A stretch of DNA of 64,000 nucleotides from Pseudomonas sp. G2-4 (GCF_030064125.1 NZ_CP125957.1:5264501-5328500), one strand, 5' to 3'. Shown: positions 27,374-37,909, numbered from the stretch's first letter. The notes: generated from the sequence alone by a model not told the origin. Numbers and translations: made by a program.

Positions 27374-27844
27374 TCAGCGACTGGCCTGGAATGCCCGCAG
27401 CCCCTTGAGGGCCTGGGCCCTGACGGCGTTGCGCACCAGCGGCGTCCAGCCCAGCAACAACCCTTTGGTGCCCAACGCCTGCCGGGACCAGCGCCACAGA
27501 TCAAAGCTGTCATGGTGCTCGCAGATCTTGTCGTCGCGAAAAACGAAGCGCGCCTGAATGTCATTGATCACGATGTTGCCGGTCTGGCTGAACAGATAAG
27601 TCGCCACCCAATGGGCACCACCGGTACGCTCATCGCTGCGCACGTTATCGAAGGTCAGGGAAAAGTCCTTGGCCCGTGTGGTGAGCATGCGCCACATGTC
27701 GCCGGCATCGCGCCCGCGCAGCTCGCCGAACGCCGGGTCGCTGAACACCACGTCATCGGTGTAGCAGGCGCTCATGGCTTCGGCGTCCAGGCGCTGGAAG
27801 GCCTGGTAGAACCGGGTGATCACGGCGTTGTGGGCATCACTCAT
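27374..27844 (-). CDS. NTF2-like (SnoaL-type) protein
   Basis: A 156-residue protein with the alpha+beta cone fold of the NTF2/SnoaL superfamily: [39 protein letters not shown], then [33 protein letters not shown]. No export signal. The start at 27844 is chosen over an open frame to 27970 because the family begins just before ITRFYQ. It lies 88 bp downstream of the MFS gene on the same strand. Function unknown. Confidence 0.85.
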   Translation of the reverse strand: MSDAHNAVITRFYQAFQRLDAEAMSACYTDDVVFSDPAFGELRGRDAGDMWRMLTTRAKDFSLTFDNVRSDERTGGAHWVATYLFSQTGNIVINDIQARFVFRDDKICEHHDSFDLWRWSRQALGTKGLLLGWTPLVRNAVRAQALKGLRAFQASR

Positions 27845-27932
27845 GGGCAGACTCCGAAAATTCGCTTCAATAGACCTGCACGATAATCTGCCGTCGCGGG
27901 GAACACTACCGTCATTCGCCATGAAAATGACA

Positions 27933-29261
27933 TCAGCTAAGAGGAGGGACTCTTTCGCTGCTGACCCCAACGTACAACGTCCGGCCGGCTCCGATGCCCG
28001 CGATGATCGCTCCCAGGCCTACCAAGCCGAAGATCCAGCCCAGGGCATTCCAGCCGCCGGTCAGGTCGTGGACCACGCCCACCGCGAATGGCCCCAGGGA
28101 CGCCAGCGTATAACCGAAGCCCTGGGCCATGCCGGAAAGGTTCGCGGCCACATGGGCGTCCCGCGAGCGCAGCACGATCAGCGTCAACGCCAGGCTGAAC
28201 GCCGCGCCCTGCCCCAGGCCCAGCAAGATGGCCCAGCCCCACAGGCCCTCGATGGGTGCATAAAGGCAACCGAACAACCCGCCAAGGGCCATGAGCATGA
28301 CGATCACAATGGCCAGGCGCTGGTCCTTGCCCCGCGTTGCCAGCCAGGGCGCCGCGAGGGAACTGATCAACTGCACGATGACCGAAACGGACAGCACGAG
28401 CCCGGCCTGGGTCGGGGTCAGGCCACGTCCGATCAGGATCGAAGGCAGCCAGCCGAACACGATGTAGGCCAGGGACGATTGCAGCCCCATGTACAACGTC
28501 ACCTGCCAGGCGAGGGGATCACGCAACAAGCCGCGGACCCGATACGCCACTTGATGAGCACCGTGTTTCTGGCCCACTTGCGGCAACCAGAATACCGCCG
28601 CCAACAGTGCCGGAATCGCCCAGAAACCCAGGCCCAGGGCCCAACGCTGGTCCAGGTGCTCGCTCAACGGCACCGTCGCCCCGGCGGCCATCGCCGCGCC
28701 CAGGCACAGGGCCATGGTGTAGACACCGGTCATGGTACCGGCCTGTTTGGCGAAGTCGCGCTTGACGATACCCGGCAACAACACGCCGATCACGCCAATG
28801 CTCGCCCCGGCCAGGATACTGCCGGCGAACAGGCCGACCTGGCCGAAAGAGCTGCGCAAAATGATCCCGGCAGCCAGCGTCAGCAAGATCCCCAGCACCA
28901 CGCGCTCGGCACCAAAGCGCCGCGCAAGCACCGGCGCCAGCGGCGCGAACAGGCCCAGGCACAGCACGGGCAGCGTCGTCAGCAAACCGGCCTGGGCAGC
29001 CGAAAGGCCCAGGCTTTTTGAAACGTCGCTGAGCAGCGGCGCCATGCTCGACAGCGCCGGACGCAGGTTCAGTGCCACCAGGATCAACCCGAGCAGCAAT
29101 AACCAGGGCCGACACACCAACGGCGGCCGCTGCTGGGCCTGCTCGTCGTCGGCTTCGGCGTCGATCAACAGTTCTTCGAGTTCGGCGGCGCGCTTGGGCG
29201 TCGTCGAGGGAGTACGGTCAAGCAAATCGTGGGACATGGAAAGCTCGGGTTCAGGGTTCAT
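27933..29261 (-). CDS. MFS transporter, CynX/NimT family
   Basis: A twelve-helix inner-membrane transporter of 442 residues. A cytoplasmic acidic N terminus of about 50 residues precedes the first helix (PWLLLLGLILVALNLRPALSSMAPLL), and the NLRPA stretch is typical of the CynX/NimT group related to cyanate and 2-nitroimidazole transporters. Later helices are clear, e.g. VTLYMGLQSSLAYIVFGWLPSIL. The start at 29261 overlaps the regulator gene by 11 bp; an internal Met at 29237 is an alternative. The substrate cannot be read from sequence. Confidence 0.88.
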   Translation of the reverse strand: MNPEPELSMSHDLLDRTPSTTPKRAAELEELLIDAEADDEQAQQRPPLVCRPWLLLLGLILVALNLRPALSSMAPLLSDVSKSLGLSAAQAGLLTTLPVLCLGLFAPLAPVLARRFGAERVVLGILLTLAAGIILRSSFGQVGLFAGSILAGASIGVIGVLLPGIVKRDFAKQAGTMTGVYTMALCLGAAMAAGATVPLSEHLDQRWALGLGFWAIPALLAAVFWLPQVGQKHGAHQVAYRVRGLLRDPLAWQVTLYMGLQSSLAYIVFGWLPSILIGRGLTPTQAGLVLSVSVIVQLISSLAAPWLATRGKDQRLAIVIVMLMALGGLFGCLYAPIEGLWGWAILLGLGQGAAFSLALTLIVLRSRDAHVAANLSGMAQGFGYTLASLGPFAVGVVHDLTGGWNALGWIFGLVGLGAIIAGIGAGRTLYVGVSSERVPPLS

Positions 29262-29910
29262 TGATCAACTGCCGGCACAGGGCCTTGGCCCGTTGCGCAT
29301 CCTGCCGTTCGACGGCGTCGAGGATTTCGCCGTGCAGGTCGAACACATGTTGATGACGAGGAACGATGTTGAGGCTCTGGCGCAATTGCGCGCCGATCAC
29401 ACTGGAAAAATAGCGATACAACTCGCTGAGGGCCGGGTTGTGCGCGGCGTCCACCAAGCGGCGGTGGAAGGCCAGGTCGCAAGCGATGTATTGCTCCAGG
29501 TCGCCGTGGTAATGCTCGCCACTGGCTTTAAGTGCCTGGCGCAAGGCCCGTAAATCTTCATCGGTGCGCCGCAGCGCGGCCAGGCCGATGGCCTCGACTT
29601 CGAGGATATGCCGGGTTTCCCGAGCCTGCTCCAACGAACAGCGAGACAGCACCTTGAGCGTATCCAGCGGGTCCACCGTCGCTCGCACGTAACTGCCGTC
29701 ACCCTGGCGAATCTCGATCAACCCGGAAAACGCCAGCACGCGCATGGCTTCACGCACGGTGTTGCGGCTGATGCCCAGCTCGGCCACCAACTCGGGCTCG
29801 GTGGGCAACCTTTGCCCCACGACCCACACGCCATCACTGATGCGCTGGCGCAGTTGGTCCAGGGCTTGATCGACCAAGGAACGCTTAATCAATGGAGAAA
29901 TGTCTGACAT
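29251..29910 (-). CDS. GntR-family regulator, FadR subfamily
   Basis: Transcription regulator of 219 residues with an N-terminal winged helix (LRQRISDGVWVVGQRLPTEPELVAELGISRNTVREAMRVLAFSGLI) and a helical FCD ligand-binding domain, with metal-site residues such as D and H in CDLAFHRRLVDAAHN. The start at 29910 is favoured by AGGA eight bases upstream; ATG at 29919 and TTG at 29931 are also in frame. It overlaps the MFS gene, so it very likely controls that operon in response to the transported compound, which is unknown. Confidence 0.9.
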   Translation of the reverse strand: MSDISPLIKRSLVDQALDQLRQRISDGVWVVGQRLPTEPELVAELGISRNTVREAMRVLAFSGLIEIRQGDGSYVRATVDPLDTLKVLSRCSLEQARETRHILEVEAIGLAALRRTDEDLRALRQALKASGEHYHGDLEQYIACDLAFHRRLVDAAHNPALSELYRYFSSVIGAQLRQSLNIVPRHQHVFDLHGEILDAVERQDAQRAKALCRQLINEP

Positions 29911-29923
29911 GGAACCCATCCTT

Positions 29924-29963
29924 TCATCCAATCATAGGATGAATTTTCTGACATGTTAGTCAG
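29924..29963. promoter_or_regulatory. two inverted repeats, candidate operator of the FadR-type regulator
   Basis: TCATCC-aatcata-GGATGA (29924-29942) and CTGAC-atgtta-GTCAG (29948-29963) lie just upstream of the regulator start. FadR-subfamily proteins bind short inverted repeats, so autoregulation is plausible, but this is inferred from position. Confidence 0.5.
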
Positions 29964-30029
29964 CTTCATGTGGGACGGCAACCGCCTACGGTCAGTGGGA
30001 GGGAAAAGAAACAGGATTTTCGATTAGTC

Positions 30030-30054
30030 AAAATTACCCTTTAAGGGTAATTTT
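30030..30054. promoter_or_regulatory. 25-bp palindrome, probable MqsA operator
   Basis: Two perfect 12-base arms around a central T, with core ACCCTTTAAGGGT, 23 bp before mqsR. E. coli MqsA binds an AACCT...AGGTT palindrome before its own operon, so this is the expected autoregulatory site. Confidence 0.88.
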
Positions 30055-30077
30055 AAGCGCAAGGGCAACGGTTTCTT

Positions 30078-30389
30078 ATGGAAAAGAGCACACCCCATTA
30101 CGACCTGGCGGCGATACAGGCAGATGTCAGGCAGCTTAAAGGGAAAGCTTTCACCAGCACTGCGAAGAACACTGCTCGGACGCTCGGTTTAAACGTCTCG
30201 GACATGCAGCAGATCATCCATGGGCTTGAGCGAAAACAGTTCTACAAATCGATGACCACCTATGACGATCATCGAGTCTGGCATGACGTCTACCACGCCA
30301 ATTCACACGGTCTGCAGATTTACCTGAAGGTGACGTACCGCCCCAGCGGAGGCCCACCGGTAATTTCCTTCAAGGAGAAAAACTCATGA
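30078..30389 (+). CDS. mqsR: MqsR-family mRNA interferase toxin
   Basis: Ribosome-independent endoribonuclease toxin that in E. coli cuts mRNA at GCU. The 103 residues align from the start (MEKSTPHYDL) to the end (VISFKEK) with E. coli MqsR, including FYKSMTTYDDH. Of the E. coli functional residues, the Lys in FYKSM, the Tyr in IYLK and the Lys in SFKEK are present, but the Gln of WQDVY is His here (WHDVY). It is followed by its antitoxin with an ATGA overlap, the toxin-first order typical of mqsRA. Confidence 0.93.
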   Translation: MEKSTPHYDLAAIQADVRQLKGKAFTSTAKNTARTLGLNVSDMQQIIHGLERKQFYKSMTTYDDHRVWHDVYHANSHGLQIYLKVTYRPSGGPPVISFKEKNS

Positions 30390-30868
30390 AACACCAGCAA
30401 TGCTTCAGCTGTGGTGCCCCGGAAGGTATGTTGCATTTCGAAGGTCGCGGCGAAACCATGAGCGTCAAGGGACTGGAACGCCGGGTCGATGACTTGTCTG
30501 GCTGGGAATGTCAGATGTGCGGCGAAGTCGAGCTCGATGCAAGCTGCTCGGATCGCTACGACCACGCAGGTGATGAGCTGGTCAACGCGGCCAGGCGAAT
30601 GATCGGCGAAGAGATCAAACGTGTCCGGCGCAAACTGCATCTATCGCAAAAGGAAGCGGTACTGCTGCTATCGGGCGGTGGACACAATGCGTTTTCCCGC
30701 TACGAGCGCGGCGAGGTAGTGCCACCCAAGGCGTTGATCTTGCTGATGCGCCTGCTTGATCGCTATCCGCATTTGCTTGCCGATGTCCATGCCTTCGCTG
30801 AAGACGCAGACTTGCGGCAATTCAAAACGACGGTGCACAAGGAACACGAGACCCTCACGGCTTGCTGA
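30386..30868 (+). CDS. mqsA: MqsA-family antitoxin / repressor
   Basis: Antitoxin and DNA-binding autoregulator. The 160 residues have an N-terminal zinc domain with two CxxC pairs (CFSC, CQMC) and a C-terminal helix-turn-helix with HNAFSRYERGEVVPP, matching the DNA-contacting NAFSRYE segment of E. coli MqsA. It is about 30 residues longer than the 131-residue E. coli protein, mostly at the C terminus (FAEDADLRQFKTTVHKEHE). The start overlaps the mqsR stop. The palindrome at 30030-30054 is its likely operator. Confidence 0.93.
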   Translation: MKHQQCFSCGAPEGMLHFEGRGETMSVKGLERRVDDLSGWECQMCGEVELDASCSDRYDHAGDELVNAARRMIGEEIKRVRRKLHLSQKEAVLLLSGGGHNAFSRYERGEVVPPKALILLMRLLDRYPHLLADVHAFAEDADLRQFKTTVHKEHETLTAC

Positions 30869-30884
30869 GCGGCCCATTAAAAAC

Positions 30885-30906
30885 AAACCCGGACAAGTCC
30901 GGGTTT
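30885..30906. terminator. bidirectional terminator, mqsA / aapP
   Basis: AAACCCGGAC / GTCCGGGTTT with a two-base loop. T-rich flanks occur on both sides, and it lies between the convergent mqsA and aapP stops. Confidence 0.88.
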
Positions 30907-30927
30907 ATTTCACCGCCTAAGACCGGA

Positions 30928-31692
30928 TCAATGCAGGATCTGGCTCAGGAACAGCTTGGTGCGGTCGTTCTGCGGGTTGTCGAAGAAGTCGTTCGGTGCG
31001 GCCTGTTCGACGATTTCACCCTTGTCCATGAAGATCACACGGTTGGCCACGGTGCGGGCAAAGCCCATTTCATGGGTCACGCACAGCATGGTCATGCCGT
31101 CTTCAGCCAGGCCGATCATGGTGTCGAGTACTTCCTTCACCATTTCCGGGTCGAGGGCCGAGGTCGGCTCATCGAACAGCATGATTTTCGGTTTCATGCA
31201 CAGGGCACGGGCGATGGCCACACGTTGCTGCTGACCGCCGGAGAGCTGGCCCGGATACTTGTTCGCCTGCTCTGGAATGCGAACGCGTTCCAGGTAGTGC
31301 ATGGCGATTTCCTCGGCCTTGCGCTTAGGCATCTTGCGCACCCACATCGGCGCCAGGGTGCAGTTCTGCAGGATGGTCAAGTGCGGGAACAGGTTGAAGT
31401 GCTGGAACACCATGCCGACTTCACGGCGGATCGCTTCGATCTGCTTGAGGTCGTTGGTCAGTTCCACCCCATCGACCACGATGCGCCCCTGCTGGTGTTC
31501 TTCCAGGCGGTTGAGGCAGCGGATGGTGGTGGACTTGCCGGAACCCGACGGGCCGCACAGCACGATACGCTCGCCCTGCTTGACGTTCAGGTTGATGTCT
31601 TTCAACACGTGGAACTGGCCGTACCACTTGTTCACGCCCTGCATCTGAATAATGCCTTCAGGGCTCACAGGCTGTTTGATCGCTTCACTCAT
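30928..31692 (-). CDS. aapP: general amino-acid ABC transporter ATPase
   Basis: Cytoplasmic ATPase of the AapJQMP importer for L-amino acids. The 254 residues have Walker [11 protein letters not shown]-loop [10 protein letters not shown], signature [15 protein letters not shown], Walker [14 protein letters not shown] and switch His in VTHEMGFA. It is the last gene of the leftward operon, ten bp after aapM, and closed by a strong terminator. Amino-acid specificity rests on the family and operon order, not on direct motifs. Confidence 0.95.
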   Translation of the reverse strand: MSEAIKQPVSPEGIIQMQGVNKWYGQFHVLKDINLNVKQGERIVLCGPSGSGKSTTIRCLNRLEEHQQGRIVVDGVELTNDLKQIEAIRREVGMVFQHFNLFPHLTILQNCTLAPMWVRKMPKRKAEEIAMHYLERVRIPEQANKYPGQLSGGQQQRVAIARALCMKPKIMLFDEPTSALDPEMVKEVLDTMIGLAEDGMTMLCVTHEMGFARTVANRVIFMDKGEIVEQAAPNDFFDNPQNDRTKLFLSQILH

Positions 31693-31702
31693 GAGTCAAC
31701 TC

Positions 31703-32800
31703 CTAACGCTTGTGGCCAGTGTCCAGCTTGCGTTCCAAATGCATGGAATAGCGGGACATACCAAAACAGAAAATCCAGAACACCAAGGCGGCGAACACAT
31801 AGCCTTCGGTGGCCATGCCCAGCCATTTCGGGTCGGCGGCAGCTTGTTTCACGCTGTTGAGCAAGTCGAACAGGCCGATGATGATCACCAGGCTCGTGTC
31901 CTTGAACAACGCGATAAAAGTGTTGACGATGCCCGGAATCACCATCTTCAAGGCTTGCGGCAGAATCACCAGACCCATGCTGCGCCAGTAACCCAGCCCC
32001 ATTGCTGCAGCCGCTTCGTACTGGCCCTTGGGAATGGCTTGCAGGCCGCCGCGCACCACTTCAGCCACATAGGCCGACTGGAACAGGATTACCCCGATCA
32101 GCGCTCGCAACAGCTTGTCGAAGTTCATGCCTTCGGGCAGGAACAGCGGCAGCATCACCGACGACATGAACAGCACCGTGATCAACGGCACACCGCGCCA
32201 GAACTCGATGAAGGTCACGCAGACCACGCGGATAGCCGGCATGTTCGAGCGACGGCCCAGCGCCAGGACGATACCCAGCGGCAAGGCTCCGGCAATACCG
32301 ACGGTGGCGATCACCAAGGTCAGCATCAGGCCGCCCCACTGGCTGGTCGACACGGTGGTCAGGCCGAACACACCACCGTGCAGCAGGCACCAGGCGATGA
32401 TGGGATACAGTACCAGGAAGCTCAGGCCGTAGATCGCCTTGCGCGGGAAGCGCGAGATGAACAACGGTGCCACGCCGATGACCGCCAGCCACACGGTCAG
32501 GTCCACGCGCCAGCGCAGGTCCGTCGGGTAGTAGCCGTACATGAACTGGCCGAAGCGCTGCTGGATGAACACCCAGCAGGCGCCCTCCTTGGTGCAGTCA
32601 GCCTGAGTGGTGCCGACCCAGTTGGCATCGAGAATCGCCCAGCTGAGGATCGGTGGAACCACGAGGTAAATCAGGTAGAACGCGAACAACGTCAGCAAGG
32701 TGTTGAGCCAGCTGGAGAACATGTTCGCGCGCATCCACGCCACCACGCCGATGCTACTGCTCGGTGGGGGCATGTCGGGTTTGAAAGTATGGGATGTCAT
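31703..32800 (-). CDS. aapM: general amino-acid ABC transporter permease
   Basis: Inner-membrane permease of 365 residues. The N-terminal extension contains additional helices (LLTLFAFYLIYLVVPPIL; LTVWLAVIGVAPLF), after which the HisM-type permease domain begins near residue 160. The EAA-like loop is EAAAAMGLGYWRSMGLVILPQALK. The extra N-terminal membrane part and its length are typical of AapM-type proteins compared with small (~230-residue) permeases. It is separated from aapQ and aapP by ten bp each. Confidence 0.93.
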   Translation of the reverse strand: MTSHTFKPDMPPPSSSIGVVAWMRANMFSSWLNTLLTLFAFYLIYLVVPPILSWAILDANWVGTTQADCTKEGACWVFIQQRFGQFMYGYYPTDLRWRVDLTVWLAVIGVAPLFISRFPRKAIYGLSFLVLYPIIAWCLLHGGVFGLTTVSTSQWGGLMLTLVIATVGIAGALPLGIVLALGRRSNMPAIRVVCVTFIEFWRGVPLITVLFMSSVMLPLFLPEGMNFDKLLRALIGVILFQSAYVAEVVRGGLQAIPKGQYEAAAAMGLGYWRSMGLVILPQALKMVIPGIVNTFIALFKDTSLVIIIGLFDLLNSVKQAAADPKWLGMATEGYVFAALVFWIFCFGMSRYSMHLERKLDTGHKR

Positions 32801-32810
32801 GCGCTTTTCC

Positions 32811-33992
32811 TCACCGCTCGATCAGCGCAATGCGCTTGTTGTACCAGTTCATCAGCAGGGAAATGCTGATACTGATCGCCAGGTACACGCTCATGGTGAT
32901 GGCAATAACTTCAATCGCCTGCCCGGTCTGGTTGAGAACCGTACCGGCAAACAGCGAAACCATTTCCGGATAACCGATACCGGCCGCCAGCGAGGAGTTC
33001 TTCGCCAGGTTCAGGTATTGGCTGGTGAGCGGTGGAATGATCACGCGCAGGGCTTGCGGAATGATCACCTTGCGCAAGGTCGGACCGTTGCGCAGGCCCA
33101 GGGAATGGGCCGCTTCGGTCTGGCCGTGGCTAACCGACTTGATGCCCGAACGCACGATCTCGGCGATGAACGCCGCGGTGTACACCGTCAGCGCCAGGGT
33201 CAATGCCAGCAATTCGGGAATCAATACCCAGCCACCGACAAAGTTGAAGCCCTTGATTTCTGGCATTTCCCAGTGCACAGGCGCGCCGAAGACCAGGGCG
33301 CAGAGCGCCGGGATCACCAGGAACAGCGCCAGGCCCACCCAGAACTTATGGAACGGCTGACCCGTGGCTTCGAAACGCTTGTTGGCCCAACGAGTCATCA
33401 GCACGATGGCGACAATCGCCAGCACAACACTGACCACGAACGGCCAGAACCCTTCTGCTATCAATGCCGCCGGCATGTTCAGGCCCCGGCTACTGACAAA
33501 GAAGGTGTCGCCGAAGTTATGGGCGGCGCGCGGCCCCGGCATGGTCAGGAATACCGCGAAGTACCAGAACAGGATCTGCAGCAGCGGCGGGATGTTACGG
33601 AAAACCTCCACGTAGACCGTTGCGACTTTGGCGATGATCCAGTTCTTCGACAGTCGGGCCACGCCGACTATGAAACCGAGAATCGTCGCCAGGATCACGC
33701 CGATGAACGTCACCAGCAGTGTGTTGAGCAGCCCGATGACGAAGACGCGGGCATAGCTGTCCGCTTCGCTGTAGTCGATCAGGGTTTGAGCGATGCCGAA
33801 CCCGGCGCTGCGCTCCAGAAAGCTGAAACCGGAGGTAATACCCCGGTGCTCCAGGTTGGTTTGCGTGTTGTCGAACAGAAACCAGCCTAGCGAGACCACC
33901 GCCACTATGGTGACGATCTGAAATACCCAGGCACGCACTCGTGGATCGCTGAGGCTGAGCCTCTGCTTAGGTGCGCCGATTGAATTTTGCAT
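32811..33992 (-). CDS. aapQ: general amino-acid ABC transporter permease
   Basis: Inner-membrane permease of 393 residues, partner of AapM. It has an N-terminal helix (VFQIVTIVAVVSLGWFLF), a central periplasmic-loop region, and the EAA loop EAAHSLGLRNGPTLRKVIIPQALRVIIPP near residue 290. It follows aapJ after a 65-bp gap that contains a stable stem-loop, which probably lowers expression of the permeases relative to the binding protein. Confidence 0.93.
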   Translation of the reverse strand: MQNSIGAPKQRLSLSDPRVRAWVFQIVTIVAVVSLGWFLFDNTQTNLEHRGITSGFSFLERSAGFGIAQTLIDYSEADSYARVFVIGLLNTLLVTFIGVILATILGFIVGVARLSKNWIIAKVATVYVEVFRNIPPLLQILFWYFAVFLTMPGPRAAHNFGDTFFVSSRGLNMPAALIAEGFWPFVVSVVLAIVAIVLMTRWANKRFEATGQPFHKFWVGLALFLVIPALCALVFGAPVHWEMPEIKGFNFVGGWVLIPELLALTLALTVYTAAFIAEIVRSGIKSVSHGQTEAAHSLGLRNGPTLRKVIIPQALRVIIPPLTSQYLNLAKNSSLAAGIGYPEMVSLFAGTVLNQTGQAIEVIAITMSVYLAISISISLLMNWYNKRIALIER

Positions 33993-34021
33993 GAAGTGCC
34001 CCGCAAAGAATGGAACAGAAC

Positions 34022-34050
34022 ATCACCCGGTGGTTGGCCCACCGGGTGAT
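34022..34050 (-). other. intercistronic stem-loop aapJ-aapQ
   Basis: Perfect 12-bp inverted repeat (ATCACCCGGTGG and its complement) with a five-base loop, with no T run after it on the minus strand. It is in the usual place for an mRNA-stabilising or attenuating hairpin after a binding-protein gene. Confidence 0.8.
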
Positions 34051-34057
34051 AGAACCA

Positions 34058-35089
34058 TCAGCGCACTGGTGGTGCGTATTGAATGCCGCCAGCGTTCCAC
34101 AGAGCGTTCAGGCCGCGATCGATTTCCAGCGGGGTGCCTTTGCCGAGGTTGCGCTCGAACACTTCACCGTAGTTACCGACTTGCTTGACGATCTGGACAA
34201 CCCAGTCTTTCGGCAGCTTGAGGTCTTTGCCGTATTCACCATCAGCACCGAGCATACGGGCGACGTCCGGGTTCTTGGTGGATTTGGCTTCAGCTTCAAC
34301 GTTCTTCGAAGTGATGCCGGCTTCTTCGGCGTTGAGCATGGCGTAGCCAGTCCAGCGCACAACAGCCAGCCACTCGTCGTCGCCATTACGCACGACCGGG
34401 CCCAATGGCTCCTTGGAAATGGTTTCCGGCAGAACCACGTAGTCCTTCGGCGCGGCCAGCTTGCTGCGCTGGGCGAACAATTGGGATTTGTCGGAGGTCA
34501 GCACGTCGCAACGACCGGATTCCAGCGACTTGGCGCTTTCATCGGAGGTGTCGAAGGTGATCGGGGTGTATTTGAGGCCGTTGCCACGGAAGTAGTCGGA
34601 AACGTTCAGCTCGGTGGTGGTACCGGCCTGGATGCAGATGGTTGCACCGTCCAGTTCCTTGGCGCTCTTGACACCCAGCTTGTTGTTCACCAGGAAGCCG
34701 ATGCCGTCGTAGTAGGTAATGAAGCCTGGGAATTTCAGGCCCATGCCCGCATCACGGGAACTGGTCATGGTGGTGTTGCGCGAAAGGATGTCGATTTCGC
34801 CGGACTGCAGCGCGGTGAAGCGCTCCTTGGCGTTCAACTGGCTGAATTTCACTTTGGTCGCATCGCCAAACACGGCAGCAGCCACGGCACGGCAGAAGTC
34901 CGCGTCAATGCCGAGAATCACGCCCTTAGCATCTGGGACCGAGAAACCCGGCAGGCCATCACTCACGCCACATTGCACAAAGCCTTTCTTCTGTACAGCA
35001 TCCAGGGTTGCACCCGCCTGAGCGAACCCGCTGACACCGAGTACTGCTGCAGCAGTCACGACGGCCAGGGTGGATTTCAGTAACTTCAT
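34058..35089 (-). CDS. aapJ: general amino-acid ABC transporter binding protein
   Basis: Periplasmic solute-binding protein of 343 residues. The signal peptide is MKLLKSTLAVVTAAAVLGVSGFAQA with cleavage after AQA. The family 3 signature is present as VILGIDADFCRAVAAAVFGD, followed by the ligand-contact region LSRNTTMTSSRDA. First gene of aapJQMP. The leader contains AACAAGAGCAAAA just before the Shine-Dalgarno, resembling a Crc/Hfq A-rich site, so catabolite repression is plausible. Confidence 0.95.
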   Translation of the reverse strand: MKLLKSTLAVVTAAAVLGVSGFAQAGATLDAVQKKGFVQCGVSDGLPGFSVPDAKGVILGIDADFCRAVAAAVFGDATKVKFSQLNAKERFTALQSGEIDILSRNTTMTSSRDAGMGLKFPGFITYYDGIGFLVNNKLGVKSAKELDGATICIQAGTTTELNVSDYFRGNGLKYTPITFDTSDESAKSLESGRCDVLTSDKSQLFAQRSKLAAPKDYVVLPETISKEPLGPVVRNGDDEWLAVVRWTGYAMLNAEEAGITSKNVEAEAKSTKNPDVARMLGADGEYGKDLKLPKDWVVQIVKQVGNYGEVFERNLGKGTPLEIDRGLNALWNAGGIQYAPPVR

Positions 35090-36220
<1,131 letters not shown>

Positions 36221-36319
36221 TACGCCTGTTAGCCATGTCAATGCATTGATCATCACACTACGCCGCGCCCGGTTCTTGCATTACACTGGCCGGCGTACAT
36301 TCCTTAACCAATCGATGAG

Positions 36320-37783
36320 ATGACCGTGCTCAAAGCACTCAAGAAGATGTTCGGTAAAAGCGAGGCCGAGCAGCTCGCGCCTGGCGCCAGCGCCCCTGTC
36401 CACAGCCAGAGCCGTACCGATGCGCAACAACCGCGCCGGGCGGCCCCTGTTGCACAGGCCAAAAAAGAGCCCGCCGCCCAGCCTCTTATTGCTCCTGAAC
36501 CCGAAATGCCACATAACGAAGCCCCCAAGCCACGCCGCGAACGCGCACCAAAACCGCCGGTCGTCGCCTGGAAGCTCGAGGACTTCGTTGTAGAACCCCA
36601 GGAAGGCAAGACCCGCTTCCACGATTTCAAGCTCGCCCCTGAGCTGATGCACGCCATCCAGGACCTGGGCTTCCCGTATTGCACGCCGATCCAGGCGCAA
36701 GTACTGGGCTTCACCCTTGCCGGTAAAGACGCCATCGGCCGCGCCCAGACTGGCACCGGCAAGACCGCCGCATTCCTGATCTCCATCATCACCCAGCTGC
36801 TCCAGACCCCACCGCCCAAAGAACGCTACATGGGCGAGCCGCGGGCACTGATCATCGCGCCGACCCGCGAACTGGTGGTGCAAATCGCCAAGGACGCCGC
36901 CGACCTGACCAAGTACACCGGCCTGAACGTCATGACGTTCGTGGGCGGCATGGACTTCGACAAGCAGCTCAAGCACCTCGAAGCCCGCCACTGCGACATC
37001 CTGGTCGCCACACCGGGCCGTCTGCTGGATTTCAACCAGCGCGGCGACGTGCACCTGGACATGGTCGAAGTGATGGTGCTGGATGAAGCCGACCGCATGC
37101 TCGACATGGGTTTCATTCCCCAGGTACGCCAGATCATTCGCCAGACCCCACCGAAAAGCGAACGCCAGACCCTGCTGTTCTCCGCCACCTTCACCGAAGA
37201 CGTGATGAACCTCGCCAAGCAATGGACCACCGACCCGTCCATCGTCGAGATCGAGGCGCTGAACGTCGCCAGCGAAAATGTCGAGCAGCACATCTACGCA
37301 GTGGCCGGCGCCGACAAATACAAGTTGCTCTACAACCTGGTCAACGACAACGGCTGGGAGCGGGTGATGGTGTTCGCCAACCGCAAGGATGAAGTGCGAC
37401 GCGTCGAAGAGCGCCTGGTGCGCGATGGCGTCAACGCCGCCCAACTGTCGGGCGATGTGCCGCAGCACAAGCGCATCAAGACGCTGGAAGGTTTCCGCGA
37501 AGGCAAGATTCGCGTGCTGGTGGCCACCGACGTGGCCGGTCGCGGCATTCACATCGACGGTATCAGCCATGTGATCAACTTCACCCTGCCGGAAGAGCCG
37601 GATGACTATGTCCACCGGATCGGCCGGACCGGCCGTGCAGGCGCCGCGGGTGTCTCCATCAGCTTCGCCGGTGAGGATGATTCCTATCAGTTGCCGTCCA
37701 TCGAGGCGCTGCTGGGGAAAAAGATCAATTGCGAAACGCCGCCGACGCATCTGTTGCGGCCGGTTGAGCGCAAGCGGCCCTGA
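36320..37783 (+). CDS. rhlB: DEAD-box ATP-dependent RNA helicase RhlB
   Basis: RNA helicase, in enterobacteria a degradosome partner of RNase E. The 487 residues have a ~75-residue basic/Pro-rich N-terminal extension, then the helicase core: Q-motif region, [44 protein letters not shown] and [10 protein letters not shown]. As I recall, the order carboxylesterase-rhlB-dauBAR matches P. aeruginosa. GTG at 36326 could be an alternative start. A terminator follows. Confidence 0.94.
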   Translation: MTVLKALKKMFGKSEAEQLAPGASAPVHSQSRTDAQQPRRAAPVAQAKKEPAAQPLIAPEPEMPHNEAPKPRRERAPKPPVVAWKLEDFVVEPQEGKTRFHDFKLAPELMHAIQDLGFPYCTPIQAQVLGFTLAGKDAIGRAQTGTGKTAAFLISIITQLLQTPPPKERYMGEPRALIIAPTRELVVQIAKDAADLTKYTGLNVMTFVGGMDFDKQLKHLEARHCDILVATPGRLLDFNQRGDVHLDMVEVMVLDEADRMLDMGFIPQVRQIIRQTPPKSERQTLLFSATFTEDVMNLAKQWTTDPSIVEIEALNVASENVEQHIYAVAGADKYKLLYNLVNDNGWERVMVFANRKDEVRRVEERLVRDGVNAAQLSGDVPQHKRIKTLEGFREGKIRVLVATDVAGRGIHIDGISHVINFTLPEEPDDYVHRIGRTGRAGAAGVSISFAGEDDSYQLPSIEALLGKKINCETPPTHLLRPVERKRP

Positions 37784-37800
37784 CCGCCGCTAGAAAAAAG

Positions 37801-37833
37801 AAAAGCGCATCCGTAAAGGCTGCGCTTTTTTTT
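37801..37833 (+). terminator. rho-independent terminator of rhlB
   Basis: AAAAGCGCA / TGCGCTTTT with an 11-base loop, followed by a T8 run. Confidence 0.93.
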
Positions 37834-37844
37834 CGCCTGTGATA

Positions 37845-37876
37845 TTGCTCGAATAAACTAAAAGTCCATAATGGAC
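37845..37876 (+). promoter_or_regulatory. dauBA promoter with overlapping operator palindrome
   Basis: TTGCTC (37845-37850), 16-bp spacer, CATAAT (37867-37872). The palindrome GTCCAT-A-ATGGAC (37864-37876) covers the -10. A close relative of the motif is present upstream of the binding-protein gene at about 41815-41837, so it is a good candidate for the DauR site. Confidence 0.65.
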
Positions 37877-37909
37877 AAATAAGTTTAAACACGGCAACTC
37901 GGAGTCCCG

